Shown here one piece after another: positions 40,997 to 53,899 of a DNA stretch of 64,000 bases; position 1 is the stretch's first letter, and every line of letters starts with the position of its first letter. The notes beneath the pieces are model-generated. The model ran no database searches, had not been told where the DNA came from, and was given only the letters and a program-made list of their open reading frames with translations. Source of the DNA: Tricholoma matsutake (lineage: Eukaryota > Basidiomycota > Agaricomycetes > Agaricales > Tricholomataceae). The position numbers were made by a program, and so were the translations under genes. The DNA lies in assembly GCA_026075535.2 (NCBI GenBank), contig AP026542.1, positions 6,944,001-7,008,000 of the forward strand, written 5' to 3'.

Positions 40997-43710
40997 ATGG
41001 TTTTGACCAGGGCCAAGAACAAGAAAAAGCTGAAGCCTGCTCCCAAGCAGGATGTGCAAGGTAAATCTCATCTGTCACCATCAGGGTCAGATTTCCCTTG
41101 GTGCACTCCAAAAGATTTGGCTGGATCCCATCCACTTGAGGTGCATACAAGCACCTCAAGAAACAATGTTTTTCCTACTAGGGACTTTCAGACCCTTGAA
41201 GCACATACAGCCACTTTGAGAAATCTCAATTCCTCTGCCCTCAGCCCACACCATCGACAGCCCACCATTGAGGACGCCGACGACAGTGAACCCAAATCCA
41301 GAAAATCTTTCTCATCAAACAACAGTCGAATTCCAATCCAGGACCTCCTCCTGGCTTGCAGAAGCTTTCTCCTCTGGATGAATTGACCCCAGAGCCCAAC
41401 AACCACCAGATTACCCCCAGTAGTGGTATCGATCTTCCCCACAACAGCCAGATGTACAAAACACCTGGATTATTCCCTGCCGTATGGCCGGATTTAACAG
41501 CATCGGCACCTGCAATGCCGATGAATGCTGGCAATCAGCTGCACCGACGCCTAGAGAAAAGACCCCTCGAGGCCAAACCTTGAGAGGATGAATTGGACGA
41601 TGAATTTGGAGCTGAGCATTTTGCTCAGATCGCAATGGATATGTTTACCCATTGCATGGATGCAAGAGATTTTGAACCAATTAAGTTGGAAAACCAACTT
41701 AAAGATCTGGTGTTAAGTTATGCCAGTCACTTTGCTCATAGGGAAATAATCAACCCTACTATACCTCATTCCACCAACCCAGTGGAACGAGAACATCCTT
41801 CCAGCCACAGACGTGGTTCCCCACGTCTACAGACCCCTGAGGTACCTCATAAATTACCTTCTAAAAAGAAGGTACACTATATCAACAACAACAGGATTGT
41901 CCTTCAAAGGATACATGATGGCGATATCCAAGACGGACATCCCACTTCGATCCCCAATCAGGGGATCCATTTCGACAAAGATGGTCAACCTTGGGATAAG
42001 GATGACCCTTCATCTCGCCATCAAAAGCGAGAGAGCCCACCATCTGTAAATTCCAGATGGCCTGTGCAGAGTCACGCAGGCCATGGAGGACCACCAGATG
42101 GAGATGGGTCCAAGGATGATGGTAATGGAAGTGATAGCGACTCAACGTATAGCACGTCGAGCAATGAGAGTACTGAACGTTCTTCCCAATTCAAGGAAGA
42201 GGTGTCCTGCAGAAACTCATCAAATCCCCGATGAGGAGTGCAAACACGCACTTCTTCCAGACGTACCCTGTCTGGACATTCTGGTACCCCATGAGAATCA
42301 AGTAGCCCTTACTGGTCTACATCTTCCTATCCCAATTCTTATCAAGATAAAGGCTCTCGCCATCCCTCAAAATATTTGAGGGACATCCATACCAAGATAC
42401 ATAGACAGATTGACAACAAGGTCTCTGTTTTGACAGAAATTCCTGCCACTGGAGGCAAGAACAGTCCCCGAGTTCCCAATCCATTGAAGTACGGTGGATT
42501 ACCTGACACTGAGACCTTTGAAAGATGGCTGAATGCCCTTCTTCGGTGGTTGAAGGTGAACAAGGTGTGCGGCCCTGAGCTGGACTCAGACCACATTGAG
42601 TATACGGCAATGTTTCTGGAGAACACTGCCCTCACTTGGTTTGAAGACAGCATTGACAGTGCATACCATCAACTATCAGCCTGGACTTTCAAAGAAGTCG
42701 TCACTGGCCTATATGACCAATTTGTGCATGAAAATGCAACCCACAACGTGACCGACAAATTCTGGCATGTCGAGTATAACACCTATGAGGGCGTTATGGG
42801 CTATTACCACAAACTGGAGCGCTATGCTACCAGGATGATACAGGCACCCAATCCATTTATGTTCAAGATGCAATTGGTGACTGGGTTGCCCACAAGCATC
42901 ATATCCTTTGTACTAGACAAAGGATGTTCTGCTGAGACAAGCTCAGTGCAAGATATCCTACACTTCGCCTGCCAGGCAAAGGAAATCGGTAAGATGAGAA
43001 AATGCTTCAATGAAAAGAAGCATATAATGGATTCCACCAAGTCAAAGAGCACATCCTCTTCGACTAAAATTTCTAAAACAAAAGAACCTTCTCCCAAATG
43101 GTCTCATGACTGATCCCAGGATTGTTCTCAAAAACACGATAAGAACTATCATGATAGCTCTAAATATCTGGGGTTGAAGTATCCTACCAAGGAGCTTCGA
43201 AGTCATGGCAATAGTGATCGCCATAACAAAGATCATCATGATACTCGACATCGTGCGCCTGGAGGGAAACCATCCAGACACTCCGGATCCAAATCAGACA
43301 AAAGGTCTGATGACAAGAAGAACCCGATTTGTTACAGCTGTGGAGGTCCACACTACTCCACAGATAAGGGCTGCCCTAAGTATGGACAGCCCAAACCGTC
43401 GGCTAAGATGTATGCCACTCGAGAAGGATCAGCATCTACAGCTGATCCCCAAACCTCCCGTGCTCAACCAAGTGGTGAGCACCATTCGAGTCCTACCCAG
43501 GACTCAGATTCACATTCTGCAATGAATGAGAGACTCACTGCAGCGTACAGCAACTCGGATAACTCTCGCTCTGAGTATGGGTCTGCCTTGTCAGACATGG
43601 ACCCTGATGGTTCTCAGTATAGTTCAGAAGGTGAACTGTGCAACTTGGAGTCTGACACTGGGGGTGACGCCAGTGAATATTCTGGATCAGAACACTTTGG
43701 TGTGATCTGA
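40997..43710 (+). pseudogene. C2 Gag (large), broken by TGA and one frameshift
   Basis: The ATG at 40997 (MVLTRAKNKKKLKPAPKQDV) starts a basic N-terminus. The frame changes near 41.37 kb, and from there a single frame runs through Gag into Pol. A charged region (ESPPSVNSRWPVQSHAGHGG) precedes the retrotransposon capsid-like domain: NPLKYGGLPDTETFERWLNA, NTALTWFEDSIDSAYHQLSA, TFKEVVTGLYDQFVHENATH and MKMQLVTGLP-like motifs at 42.48-42.9 kb. A Cys/His motif CYSCGGPHYSTDKGCP lies near 43.33 kb. Premature stops at 41581, 42232, 42292, 43111 and 43708 are all TGA. C1 lacks this region. Confidence 0.82.
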
Positions 43711-46700
43711 GAAATCCTTTCAGAGTATGACTCCGACAGATGCCCATCCACCCAGTCGGTGTCCGACTCAGAGAAGGACTCTGAGGACGAGATGGAGAGA
43801 AATTCTCCATCATTTTCTGAAAGATTAGGCATCATGATGGATGACCTATTCAAAAACAAGCTGCACTTCAGAGGCGCAACCACTTTGAGGAAATCCTCTA
43901 AGAAAATAACCCGTCCTCCTCACTCTGAGAAGGACAACAGGTGCTTCATGGTGAAAATGAAGCTTCATGAACTTGAAGCTTTCATACTCCTCGATTCAGG
44001 CTGCATGTCTGATTCAATTTCCCCAGAATTCGCCATGTCAGCAAATCTTAAAGCCCACAAATTGGAAGAACCAGTGCCCTTGCAATTAGGCACCGTTGGA
44101 AGCCGTTCGAAGATAAACTTTGGACTATTCACTGATTTTGAAATTGGTGAAATAAAAAACACCCATTATTTCGATGTTGTTAACATCAATAGATATGATG
44201 CCATTCTAGGCACCGTCTTCATGAGGAAACACAGTATAGTCCTAGACTTCGAACGTGATAAAGTATGCATCAAGGGCAAACACCTCGATACCATTATCGA
44301 GGGCCCTAACACTTTCAAGCAAGCCCATCGGCATGCTATGCATCCTCAACCTCCCAAGGATGAGTGACGTGAGAGCGGCCCCCTGGCTGCACAAAAGAAG
44401 GACCCGGACAAGCCTGGTCCAAGTTCCACAAAGGTGCAACCTCCATCTGTTAGACGTAGGAATGTTGAAATGGAAGAAGTAGACAATGTTGACAAACATT
44501 GTTGGTCTACACTAAAACCTTCGGACCCCATCCTTTTAGAACCCAAAGACGAACCCTTGAGCGACAAAGAAGGCGATCTAGAAGAGATCGTCCAGGAATT
44601 TACTCGGGATAGATTCCCTGAGGGACCCAATTTCAAACCTCCTGGATTTGACCCCTCTATCCCTGTGGTACTTCCACCAGATCAGGTCAATGACCTGAAT
44701 GACATACTCTTCGCAATTTGCGAAGAGCTGGGCAATAAAGCTAAATGCAAAGGACCCCTTTCAAAAAAGGACCTTCCATGCCTCCAAGAGGAGTGGAAAC
44801 AATCTTGTCAGGACATCCTCAATGGAGTTCCTGACAAACTACCTCCTTTGAGGGACATAAACCACCACATCCCATTGGTGGATGAGAAGAAGAAGTATAA
44901 CTACTATCTTCTGAAATGTCCCAACTCGATGAGGAAACCCCTCGCTGAGAAAATAGCCAAGTACTGCAAAGCAGGCTGGTGGAGTCCTGCCCACATGGAG
45001 CAAGCCACTCTGATGCTAGTAGTTCCCAAGAAAACTGGGAAACTTTGCACTGTGATCAACACAGTGAAACGTAATGCTAACACGGTGAAAGATGTTACAC
45101 TGTTTCCTGATCAAGACTTGATTTGTCTTGATGTCGCTCAAGCTAAGTACCGCTTGAAAAGTGACCTCTCCGATGCCTATGAGCAGGTCTGAGTTGCCCC
45201 AGAAGATATCTGGAAAACCACCTTCTCGATGGTTCAAGGCATATACAAGAGTCTTGTTATGCAACAAGGCGACTGCAATGCATCCTCAACCTTCCAAAGG
45301 TTGATGAACTCTATATTCCGAGATTACATCGGAATCTTCATCCATGCCTACCTGGACGATATCTTTGTGTTCAGTGACATGATTGAAGAACACCAGAAGC
45401 ATCTGGAGCTCGTGTTTAACAGACTATGCGAGCATTCTCTGTACCTCCATGCAGAGAAATGTGAACTCTACCCTGAAAAGGTAGAGTGTCTCAGTCATAT
45501 GATTGACGAGCACAGCCTACATGTGGATAGCAACAAAATGGCCCGTATACGAGAGTGGAAAGCTCCTTGTAATTATCACGAAGTCCAGCATTTTCTGGGA
45601 CTCGTGCAGTATCTGGCACATTTCCTGCCAGATATAAGTGCTTTCACTAGTCCTCTTTCAGCAATGACAAAAAACGGTCAAGCCTTTTTATGGTGACCAT
45701 TTCACAATCATTGCTTCCAGATGATTAAACACATCTGTTGCACGACACCGGTGCTGAAGCCTATCAACCCAGATTCACCTGAGCCAATATGGGTGATCTG
45801 TGATGCCTCAGTCTTTGGAACTGGAGCAATGTATGGTCAGGGACCTGAGTGGCAAACTTGCTGCCCTGCTGGGTTCCTGTCCAAGAAATTCTCTGATGCT
45901 CAAAGGAACTACCATACCTTTGAGCATGAAATGATTGCCATACTTGAGGCACTCCTCAAGTGGGAAGACAAACTGATCGGTAGACGCATTCATGCCATCA
46001 CTGATCACCAGGCGCTTGAGTTCTTCCAAACTCAACGCCAACTGTCTGCTAGGCAAACATGATGGATGGAATATCTGTCACATTTCAACTTTGACATTCG
46101 TTATGTCAAAGGCAAATTGAACAAAGTAGCAGATGCTCTGTCCTGCTACTACCAATTCGACTCTTGGGACGATGCTCCATTAGTCCAACACTACGTCTCA
46201 ATCCCAACCACGAGGATCTCCCGTGGGATCGACATCTCAAAATCAAAAATCGAGTAATTGAAACTCATTCTGCTGCTTCCCAGCAGAGATGAGTTAGTGA
46301 ACAACTCAAAGCTCTTTGAGAACGAGTCAAAGAGCGTGAAGCTGCCACAGCCGTAATGACTGCGAATGCGGAAGAAGCAACCACACCTTCTTCAAAGACC
46401 AACCAATCACAGGATGATCCTTCGATTTATGCCTCTCAGGCTAAAGGGCCTTACCTGCACATTCACATGTCAGAGTTAGACCCTCTGAACAACGATATCC
46501 GAAAGGGATACATCAACAACAAACACTTCAAGAAGGTTCTTGAAAATCCAAAGGACCACCCAGACTTCCAGGCCCGAGACAGTTTCATTTGGAGAAAGAA
46601 CAGAGGGGGCAAAGAGGTCCTTTGCATCCCCACCTCTACTTCCAAAGGTATGACCTTACATGGTTGTATCATCGAACAAGCCCACACATTGGTGGGGCAT

Positions 46701-47990
46701 TTCAGTCCTCTGAAGACATTGGAATACATCCGACATTGGTATTGGTGGCCTCAACTTCAATATGAGGTCAAGAAATACTGTGATTCATGCGAACCTTGCA
46801 TCCGCTTGAAGGGGGAGTACCACTCCCCTCGAGGCAAGCTGCACTCATTACTGACACCCATGAGGCCATGGGAGTCAATTGGAATGGATTTCATCAGACC
46901 CTTCCCAGAGTCCAAAGGATTTGACTACCTTTGGGTAATCATCTGTCATCTGTCTTTAATGGTTCACCTAGTCCCGGTTAACATGACGACGACTGCATCA
47001 CAACTATCTCCCATCTTTGTGAAGGAGATTGTCCATTTCCATGGACTACCTGGCTCGATCGTTTGCAATTGAGACTCTAAATTCACGTCCAAATGGTGGC
47101 ATGAAATCCACCGTATCTTGGACATCAAATTACTTATGTCCACTTCATTCCATCCTCAGACAGATGGAATAACGGAATGTGCAAATTGTTCAATCGCTCA
47201 GATTCTCTGAGCGTTCGTTGCATCCAATCAAAAGGATTGGGTAAAGTTCCTCTCTCTCGTAGAGTTTGCCATAAACTCTATGATTAACAGAGCAATGGGG
47301 ATGGCCCCATTTGAAATCAACTATGGATTCTTGCCTTGTATGATGCAAGAACTTCTTTCTACAGAATGCATTCCTCCCAGAGTGCATACTTTCGCAATGA
47401 ATGCACTGCAAAACATGGCCATGGCCCATGATAGTATCATCGCTGAAAGAATCTTTCAATGACACTATGCAAACAAGCATCGGCGTGAGGAGCCTGATGT
47501 CAAACAAGGAGATCTTGTTTACCTCTCCACAAAGAACCTTGCATTACCAAAGGGACACGCAAGTAAACTGCTACCTAAATTTGTAGGACCCTACAAGGCC
47601 CTACAAGCTTTCCCTGAGACATCCAACTATGTGTTGGATCTTCCTACAGAACTGAAATGCTGGCATATACACCAGCGTTTCCATGTGAGCCTACTAAGGC
47701 CTCACCATCCTAACGATGACGTGTTGTTTCCCAACAGGCGTTATCCCGATGCATATGACTTCGGTGCCCCAGATGACACCGAATGGTACGTTGAAGAGAT
47801 CATGGCACACAAGTGGTGTGGCCGTACTGTCCAGTTTGAAGTTAAGTGGAGTCTGGGAGACACCACTTGGGAACCTTTAGCAAACTGCAATGATCTTGCA
47901 GCCCTAGATGCTTATCTGGCACTGATGGGTGCCAGAGACTGGCAAGAATTACCCAAATGTGCAGGAACTCCTGCACGTCGATGGACGTAA
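43711..47990 (+). pseudogene. C2 Pol: protease, RT, RNase H, integrase, chromodomain
   Basis: The protease has AFILLDSGCMSDSISPEFA (DSG near 43990) and NRYDAILGTVFMRKH. RT has PLAEKIAKYCKAGWWSP, LKSDLSDAYEQV and HAYLDDIFVFSDM near 45340-45375. RNase H has PIWVICDASVFGTGAMYGQ and ITDHQALEFFQ. A 16-base deletion relative to C1 near 46.2 kb shifts the frame. Integrase has HTLVGHFSPLKTLEYIRHWY with CDSCEPCIR, then GMDFIRPFPESKGFDYLW, VCN-stop-DSKFTSK (TGA at 47072, shared with C1) and FHPQTDGITECAN. The chromodomain (WYVEEIMAHKWCGRTVQFEV) ends at 47990. Stops at 44365, 45190, 45694 and 46060 are all TGA. Confidence 0.88.
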
Positions 47991-48112
47991 CAACTTGGAA
48001 ATTTCCAAGTCATGTTGGGGGTGTGGCTTGCCCAATGGATTTCACACTCCACAACATTACATTGTGCGGAGTTTCAATTGTTTTTTTTTCTTCATCGCTT
48101 GGTACACTTACC

Positions 48113-50494
48113 ATGATGAGTTTTCCTCCCGACAAAAATGACCCCATGGGGGGTGATCACAATGACAGACCTGGCCGCACACGTGAGATGCGCCCTAGTG
48201 GCTGGTCTCAAAGGAGGAAGGAGAAGCAGAGAGAGCTTGAGCCCACTGGCTCAAGCAGCAACACCCAACACCATCACTTGCCAAGCCCTGGTGAGATCGA
48301 AGAAGCCATCAGCTCTAGCAGACGGTCTGCTAGAGAAGAACAAAACTGGTGAGCTGGTGTGGGCACCAGCTCTTCTGCTGCCAGAAATTGGAGGATTGAT
48401 GGTGAAGGCATCATCCTTCACCAAGACACTTGCGACACTTGCAAGAGCTATGCTTTACACGTGTACACCCACGTGTATGACCACGATGATGAATATTTCG
48501 ACGCGAGAGATTGTCAAGATTCGGGTATTAACTCTGGTGCTCTCGCCAGAGCCAAACGTGTTTATAATGAATATGAAAAAGATATTGCTGCCCTCCAGGA
48601 GACCATCCAGAACCTGGAGGATGAGAATGAACACCTGCATGAGCAGCTCGATGGATGTTTGTCCAAATGAGCTTGTACTCGTGAACCCTCTCCTCACCCC
48701 AAGAGGCCCCAGGGTACTTTGTATGCCGTTGCAGCCTCTTGGCCTGCACCACCTCCTGCTCCCCACCCCGTCGTCCCCAATGAGGACTTCAATATGAACG
48801 AGGTCTACCCACCTCTTCCCAACCTTCCAACCCTGAGATATACATTCTCAGGCCCTGATGTTCCCAGGACGGTGAACTGGAGACCAGCTCCCAAGCTGTG
48901 TGGCCAAGTTCCTACGTCCATTCCTCAGAACACTGAGGAATTTGATAACTGGTCCTGGATGGCCCACACCTCCAGGAACTACCCAATGTTGGAATGAATG
49001 CAGGAGTACATGCGGTTTGTCAATGATACTGCTCCAGGGGCTCGAACGCCCCTGATGACCTATGCCCTTGCCCACTGGAGATTACCTGGTTGGCTCTCTG
49101 TTCAGATGCAGTCAGCGCAAGGATTACACCGACTCAATGACCCTACTCACCTGGAGCAACCCTCACTCCTGGACTCTGCTGAAATGTGGGTGCAGTTCAT
49201 GCACCGACACCTGTACCAGTGGCGATCCCACCCTGGTACCCTGATGGATGAACAGAGGGTCTCCCTCCCACACGTCAGGGGACAACTCCTGCTTTGTCAA
49301 CAGATTCCTTCAGGGCTATCCCCTGAAGCTAAACTACTTCTCTACCTTCGTACTGCAGAGGTACTAGCCACGCTGGGACTGTACCGACAGATTCAAGAGC
49401 GCGAACGCCTCCCACTGTCCCCCGTGCACCATCGGCAGCCCATGCTGATCAGCACCAATTCAACTTCCCTCAAGGACATTGTATGACACCTCACTACCAT
49501 GGGAGTCTCGGACGAGGAAGTCCAAGAAGGTTCTCACTATGCCATCGGCTGGCTTACAGTGACAGCTACTGCCAACTCCTCCCATTCAGAAGAGTCTTCC
49601 ACCACTGCCAATATTGTAAGACATCTGTGGCAACATTCCAATACCCGTTCAGAGGACGCTCCTCTGATGTCTGAACCCCGGTGGTGGATCGCCAGGCCTA
49701 ACGACGTGGCCCTTTGAGAGCCACGAAGAAAAAGGAAAAGAGATTCCACCGCTCCCACCAGGGGCAGAGCTCCCTCTCATTCAGGGCAAGCCCGCCCTGA
49801 ATCAATGACTTCCACTGCCCAGTCCTCCGGATTCTCCGCTAGACTATCTGCATCTCTGCATGCGAGCACCTCTCGCATGGACAACCAACCTCCTGCCCGC
49901 ACCGGGCCTTCTTACCTGTCTGGCTGGCATCCACCTCCTCCAGAGGTATATCCCCTGGAGAACGATCCGACCTCAGGATGGTCCGGGTCCCCCCTCATTG
50001 TCAAGGCAACTCAAGGCCAGAAGAAGGCCTTGAAGAGAGCAAGGAGAGTTGCCACTGGCATCCCTCCAGATGGGCACAAGAAGCCCATTAGCAAACTCAC
50101 TCCCATCGTGTCTACCAAGCCGCAAAAAATTAGAGACCCTGATGACAACGGTGATTCCACTGACTCCGTCTCTTCATCCAATGATGAAACGTTCACTGTC
50201 AACAAGGACCATTTCACTCTTGATGAAGGGCAGACGACGGACACCTCTGCTCTGGGGAACACCCCAGAGACCCCCATATCCCAATTGTCTTCGTTGGCAT
50301 CAAACAATGAAATGACCCTACTTTCCTCCGTGCCCGATTACGAGTGCAAAGCACCCGTACCTACCACCCCGGAGGAAGTTAGATGTATGTTAGTTGATGC
50401 CAACCTCCCTGAATCCTTGTCAACCCTCGATGAGTCCCACATATCATCGTTGAGTCTCGATGATACCCACATCCCTGATGACCCTACTAAATAA
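48113..50494 (+). pseudogene. C2 ORF3, sister of C1 ORF3
   Basis: From the ATG at 48113 (MMSFPPDKNDPMGGDHN) a single frame reaches TAA at 50494, 794 codons including stops. TGA codons are at 48350, 48668, 48995, 49484 and 49715. The first, second and fifth are shared with C1; the third and fourth are CGA in C1. Landmarks are the same: CDTCKSYALHVYTHVYDH, the coiled coil IAALQETIQNLEDENEHL, PPLPNLPTLRYTFSGPDVP, NWSWMAHTSRNYPML, and an acidic tail. Two extra codons lie near residue 42. Conservation of length and frame over 2.4 kb, while substitutions accumulate, argues for a once-functional protein. Function unknown. Confidence 0.72.
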
Positions 50495-50629
50495 GGTCGT
50501 CACATTTTTTAATAAACAAATGAATTGATTCCTTTCATCATACCCCAATGATACCCACATACCAGACAATGCTCTCTTCGAGATCATCTATTTACTCAAA
50601 ACATTATGCTTCTCCCCTGGACAAAGCCT

Positions 50630-50640
50630 AAGGGGGAGGG
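50630..50640 (+). promoter_or_regulatory. Polypurine tract of C2
   Basis: aagggggaggg immediately before the 3' LTR, identical to C1. Confidence 0.75.
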
Positions 50641-50835
50641 TGTGGTGACCCAGGGCTTGACCCCATGTTTGTATATATTATATTTCTTTGCTATTGACCT
50701 GGCTGGCCCCTATAAAGGGACCAGCCTTCTATTTACATAAGCAATCTTTTTACTACCACCTTGAGTACACACAATAAAAATATGTTAGTCGTGTTTAGCT
50801 CCTGTGTGTAAGGGACCCCCCTACAACTCACTACA
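50641..50835 (+). repeat. C2 3' LTR
   Basis: 195 bp, TGTGGTGACCCAGGG...CACTACA. Followed by ccaga and then element B coding sequence on the minus strand. Confidence 0.93.
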
Positions 50836-50840
50836 CCAGA

Positions 50841-51206
50841 TTTCTTGAGGGTTCTTGAAGGAAATAGTTCAGGATCATTTTCGATGTGTGTGTGTAAGAG
50901 GGAAGAGTGGAAAGTACAGTGGATCTTGGAGCATTCTGGAAGGTGGAGGGTGTATGTTGATGAGTTGGGATGCGCTTTGAGGATCTCGAACGGTCCATCG
51001 AATCTTGGCATAAATTTGGCCACACGGCCATCTTTTGCTTGCATATAATCTTGGCACCTGTGGGCCATCACTAAGAAGACACGGTCCCCAACCTTAAATT
51101 CTGGATCAGGTGAGCAATTCTTATTGGCTTGACATGCCTGGTTGATTTTGGCTGCCATCAGTGAATCTTGAGCATCAATCAAGTCGTCAGCCAGTTGGTT
51201 GAACAC
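50841..51206 (-). pseudogene. Element B integrase C-terminus and chromodomain start
   Basis: The minus-strand frame reads NCSPDPEFKVGDRVFLVMAH and RVAKFMPRFDGPFEILKAHP, then STYTLHLPECSKIHCTFHSS, the SH3-like/GPY-type module of chromovirus integrase. It ends FPSRTLKKSG at the C2 insertion. The chromodomain proper continues at 40332-40547. Confidence 0.85.
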
Positions 51207-51209
51207 GTG

Positions 51210-52161
51210 TCATGCTTCGATCTTGCCATCTGAAGTGGGAGGGGAGTGTTGGTCGGGTTGTGGCATCTCCTTGGAAATTTGTGGGATTGTAGGTGTTGTG
51301 TTGTGATGTTCGGTGGTCGGGGTGTCTTCATTGTAAGGTGTTACCTCATTAGTGGTGATTCTAGGGGAGGGTGTTAGGTAGATCCTGTGTGGAGTTTTCA
51401 ATGCTGGCAAGAGGTGGGATGAGATGGAGGGAATGTGCCAATTTGAGCATGAAGAGGGAGAAACTGGTGGATGCGTTCATAGTATTCATGATGTCGAAAC
51501 AGACTTTTGGTAGTGCCTTTACCCAACCAGATTGGTTTTGTTCTACATGGAATCTGAGAGCTTGTATTACTGTTTTGTTTGATCGTTCTGAGGAGCCATC
51601 TGTTTGTGGGTGAAAGGCCATCGACATTTTGTGTTTGATTCCTGAGAGGTTCATCAGGGCTTTCCAGAAGCGTGAGATGAAAAGTTTATCATGGTCAGTG
51701 ATGAGTTCTAGGGGGCAGCCATTTTCACAGAACCATCGGTCAAAGAAAATGGATGTGAATTCCCCCACTGTCATGTTGGTGTTGCATGGAGCCATTTGGA
51801 TATCAGTGCCTAGCCTGTCAGTCATTGTTACTATGCAGTCAAAACCATTGTCTTTGGGTAAGGGACCAATGAAGTCAATGGCCACAGAATCAAAGCATTT
51901 GTTGGGTACAGGAAGGGGATGGAGTAGTCCACCAGGTTTGGAGGTAGTGTTTTTATTGCGTTGACAGTCAGTACATGAGGGGATGTGAGAGTTTACCAGG
52001 TCCCAATGCATGTTGGGCCAATAAAAATCAGTTCTCAGTGTAGCATACAACTTTTCCATGCTGAAATGGCCGAGGTTGTCGTGCACAAGGCAGAACAGGT
52101 TTTTGCAGAGGTCTTTGTGTCTGGGAATGATCAGTCTATTATTTATGAAGATCATTCCGTT
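51210..52161 (-). pseudogene. Element B integrase core
   Basis: On the minus strand, IIPRHKDLCKNLFCLVHDNL and GHFSMEKL give the two His, and IPSCTDCQRN the two Cys, of the zinc-binding domain. The catalytic triad is AIDFIGPLPKDNGFDCIVTM (Asp), LELITDHDKLFISRFW (Asp) and FHPQTDGSSERSNKTV (Glu). The frame is open for 264 residues to a stop near 51361, with a low-complexity linker after it (51210-51410). It connects RNase H to the chromodomain piece at 50841. Confidence 0.88.
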
Positions 52162-53373
52162 TCATGATGAGATCCCTAGTTTGTTGTCAATTATTCCTCT
52201 GGCAAGGTCATGTGCCAGACTTTTGCACCAAGGGTCAGTGTTGTAGCCCTCTTTGATGTCGTCCATCATGGTTGGGTCTGATTTGATTTCGAAGATGCTT
52301 GATATTACAGTGGGTTCTTGATCTATGGAGTCTGGCAGGCATGAAAGGGCATCAGCAACACAGTTGTTGTCCCCATTTATGTAGAGTATCATGCAGTCAT
52401 ACTGTGATATGTATTCCATCGAGCTTGCCATTTAGATAGTTCCTTTTGAAGCTCAAAGTTCTGTAGTGTCTGATGGTCAGTGTAGAGAGTGAAATGGGAT
52501 CCGAGGAGGTCCACACACCACTTTTTCAGTGTGCGGATGATAGCTAACATTTCTTGTTCATGTACAGGGTAGTGAAGTTCAGCACTGCATAGTTGGCGGC
52601 TCTTGAAGGCTATGGGTCTCGCTGATTCCCAAGTGGGGCCAAAGGATAGGACAGCGCCAGTCCTCTTTTGGCTGGCATCACAGGTGACAAAAATCTTGTT
52701 CTTGCCCAGGTTTTGGTGGTCAATAGTCGTCAAGCAGTCACAGGAGACGATGAGCACTTTGATGGATTTGAAGGTGTGGTGGTGTTCAGCTGTCCAAAGT
52801 GGGAAAAGTTTATTACATTCTTTATGTGTGAGTGGTGATAATACAGTGGTGTGTTCTGCAAGTGCAAGAAGGAAAGTAGAAATGTATCTTACAAGGCCCA
52901 GGAATTGGCAAACTTCTTTGGCTGTCCTTGGCATTGGCCAGTTCAGGATTTGTTTGACTTTTGAGCCGTTGGCTTTGATTCCTCGTTGTGAGATCGTGTG
53001 GCCCAAGAAGTTCATTTCAGTGTTAAATAAAGTTGATTTCTTGGCTGAACAATAAAGTTGTGCATTTTGGAGAGCTTCCAAGATGAGCACGGTGTTGTGT
53101 TCATGTTCTTCCAGTGATTGGGACTATATAATAATGTCGTCAAGATAAACATGGCAGATTCAGCCAATGAGGTCCCTCAGTGCTAAGGTCACTCATCATT
53201 GATGTGTCGCAAGGGAGTTACGGATGCCCATAGGCATTACTACCCATTCCCAGAGTTCGAACAGTGTGAGGGTAGCAGTGTATCTGATGTGATCAGGATG
53301 TATTAGGGTTTGGAAAAAGGAGTTCGTCATGTCTATTTTACCCCATATCTTTCCTTTGGCACAATCGGCAAGG
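52162..53373 (-). pseudogene. Element B RT (C-terminal part) and RNase H
   Basis: The minus strand from the A2 insertion point reads LADCAKGKIWGKIDMTNSFF (catalytic Asp), then ELWEWVVMPMGIRNSLATHQ, two stops, and ICHVYLDDIII (catalytic YLDD) near 53.13-53.16 kb. The thumb/connection part includes NFLGHTISQRGIKANGSKVK and FLGLVRYISTFLLALAEHTT. RNase H has KIFVTCDASQKRTGAVLSFG and YTDHQTLQNFELQKELSKWQ, ending with DNNCVADALSCLPD. The N-terminal RT lies on the other side of A2 (59426-59908). Confidence 0.88.
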
Positions 53374-53378
53374 ATATC

Positions 53379-53804
53379 TATAAGGGCAACCTAAGCCTCT
53401 AGCAAAGGGAAATCCGAAGTTAAAATTATACTACATAATACAGGGATTGGGGACACACCTAGCAAAGGGAAATCCAAAGAGAAAACTCTAAGGATCCCCT
53501 TGCTGATGCCCAGTATATGTGAAGACGACAAAAATCAAATATAACCTGAAAATAGAAAAAGGCAGAGATAGGCAGATCAAGGCCACTGAATGACATCATA
53601 CCAAGGGGTAGGTGTCGGAAGGGGTACTCCACCTCTAAATATAAAAGTGTCAACATGTACAAACATGATAGAAAGGGAAAATTAGTAATAAAATCCGGAA
53701 AAATCATAGAAAATGAAGAATAGAAGGAAATGAGGTGAGGAAAAATATAGGACGAACATAAAAAATAGGAAAAACACACAGGGCACCCCCCTAGTCCCCT
53801 TACA
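53379..53804 (-). repeat. A2 3' LTR
   Basis: 426 bp; minus strand TGTAAGGGG...CCCTTATA. Next to target duplication atatc at 53374-53378. Confidence 0.94.
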
Positions 53805-53820
53805 TCACCCCCTCTCTAAG
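53805..53820 (-). promoter_or_regulatory. Polypurine tract of A2
   Basis: Minus-strand cttagagagggggtga directly before the 3' LTR; likely plus-strand primer site. Confidence 0.7.
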
Positions 53821-53899
53821 ATGCATCGCCCTGATGCATTCGAAATTGCATACAACCAAAGTCCGTGACTTGAATGCGACGTGGTGCAGCAGTGTGCCG

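Larger units (their letters stand above)
40553..50835 (+). mobile_element. Complete Ty3/gypsy element C, copy 2 (C2), 10,283 bp
   Basis: 5' LTR 40553-40751 and 3' LTR 50641-50835, both starting TGTGGTGACCC and ending CTACA. Flanks are ccagg (40548-40552) and ccaga (50836-50840), a 5-bp duplication with one difference. Inside, a gag-pol frame and a third ORF run in order. The element is nested in element B's chromodomain, which resumes on both sides. It is unusually long because of the third ORF and a large Gag. LTRs differ at roughly 7-8% including small indels, so the insertion is not recent. Confidence 0.94.
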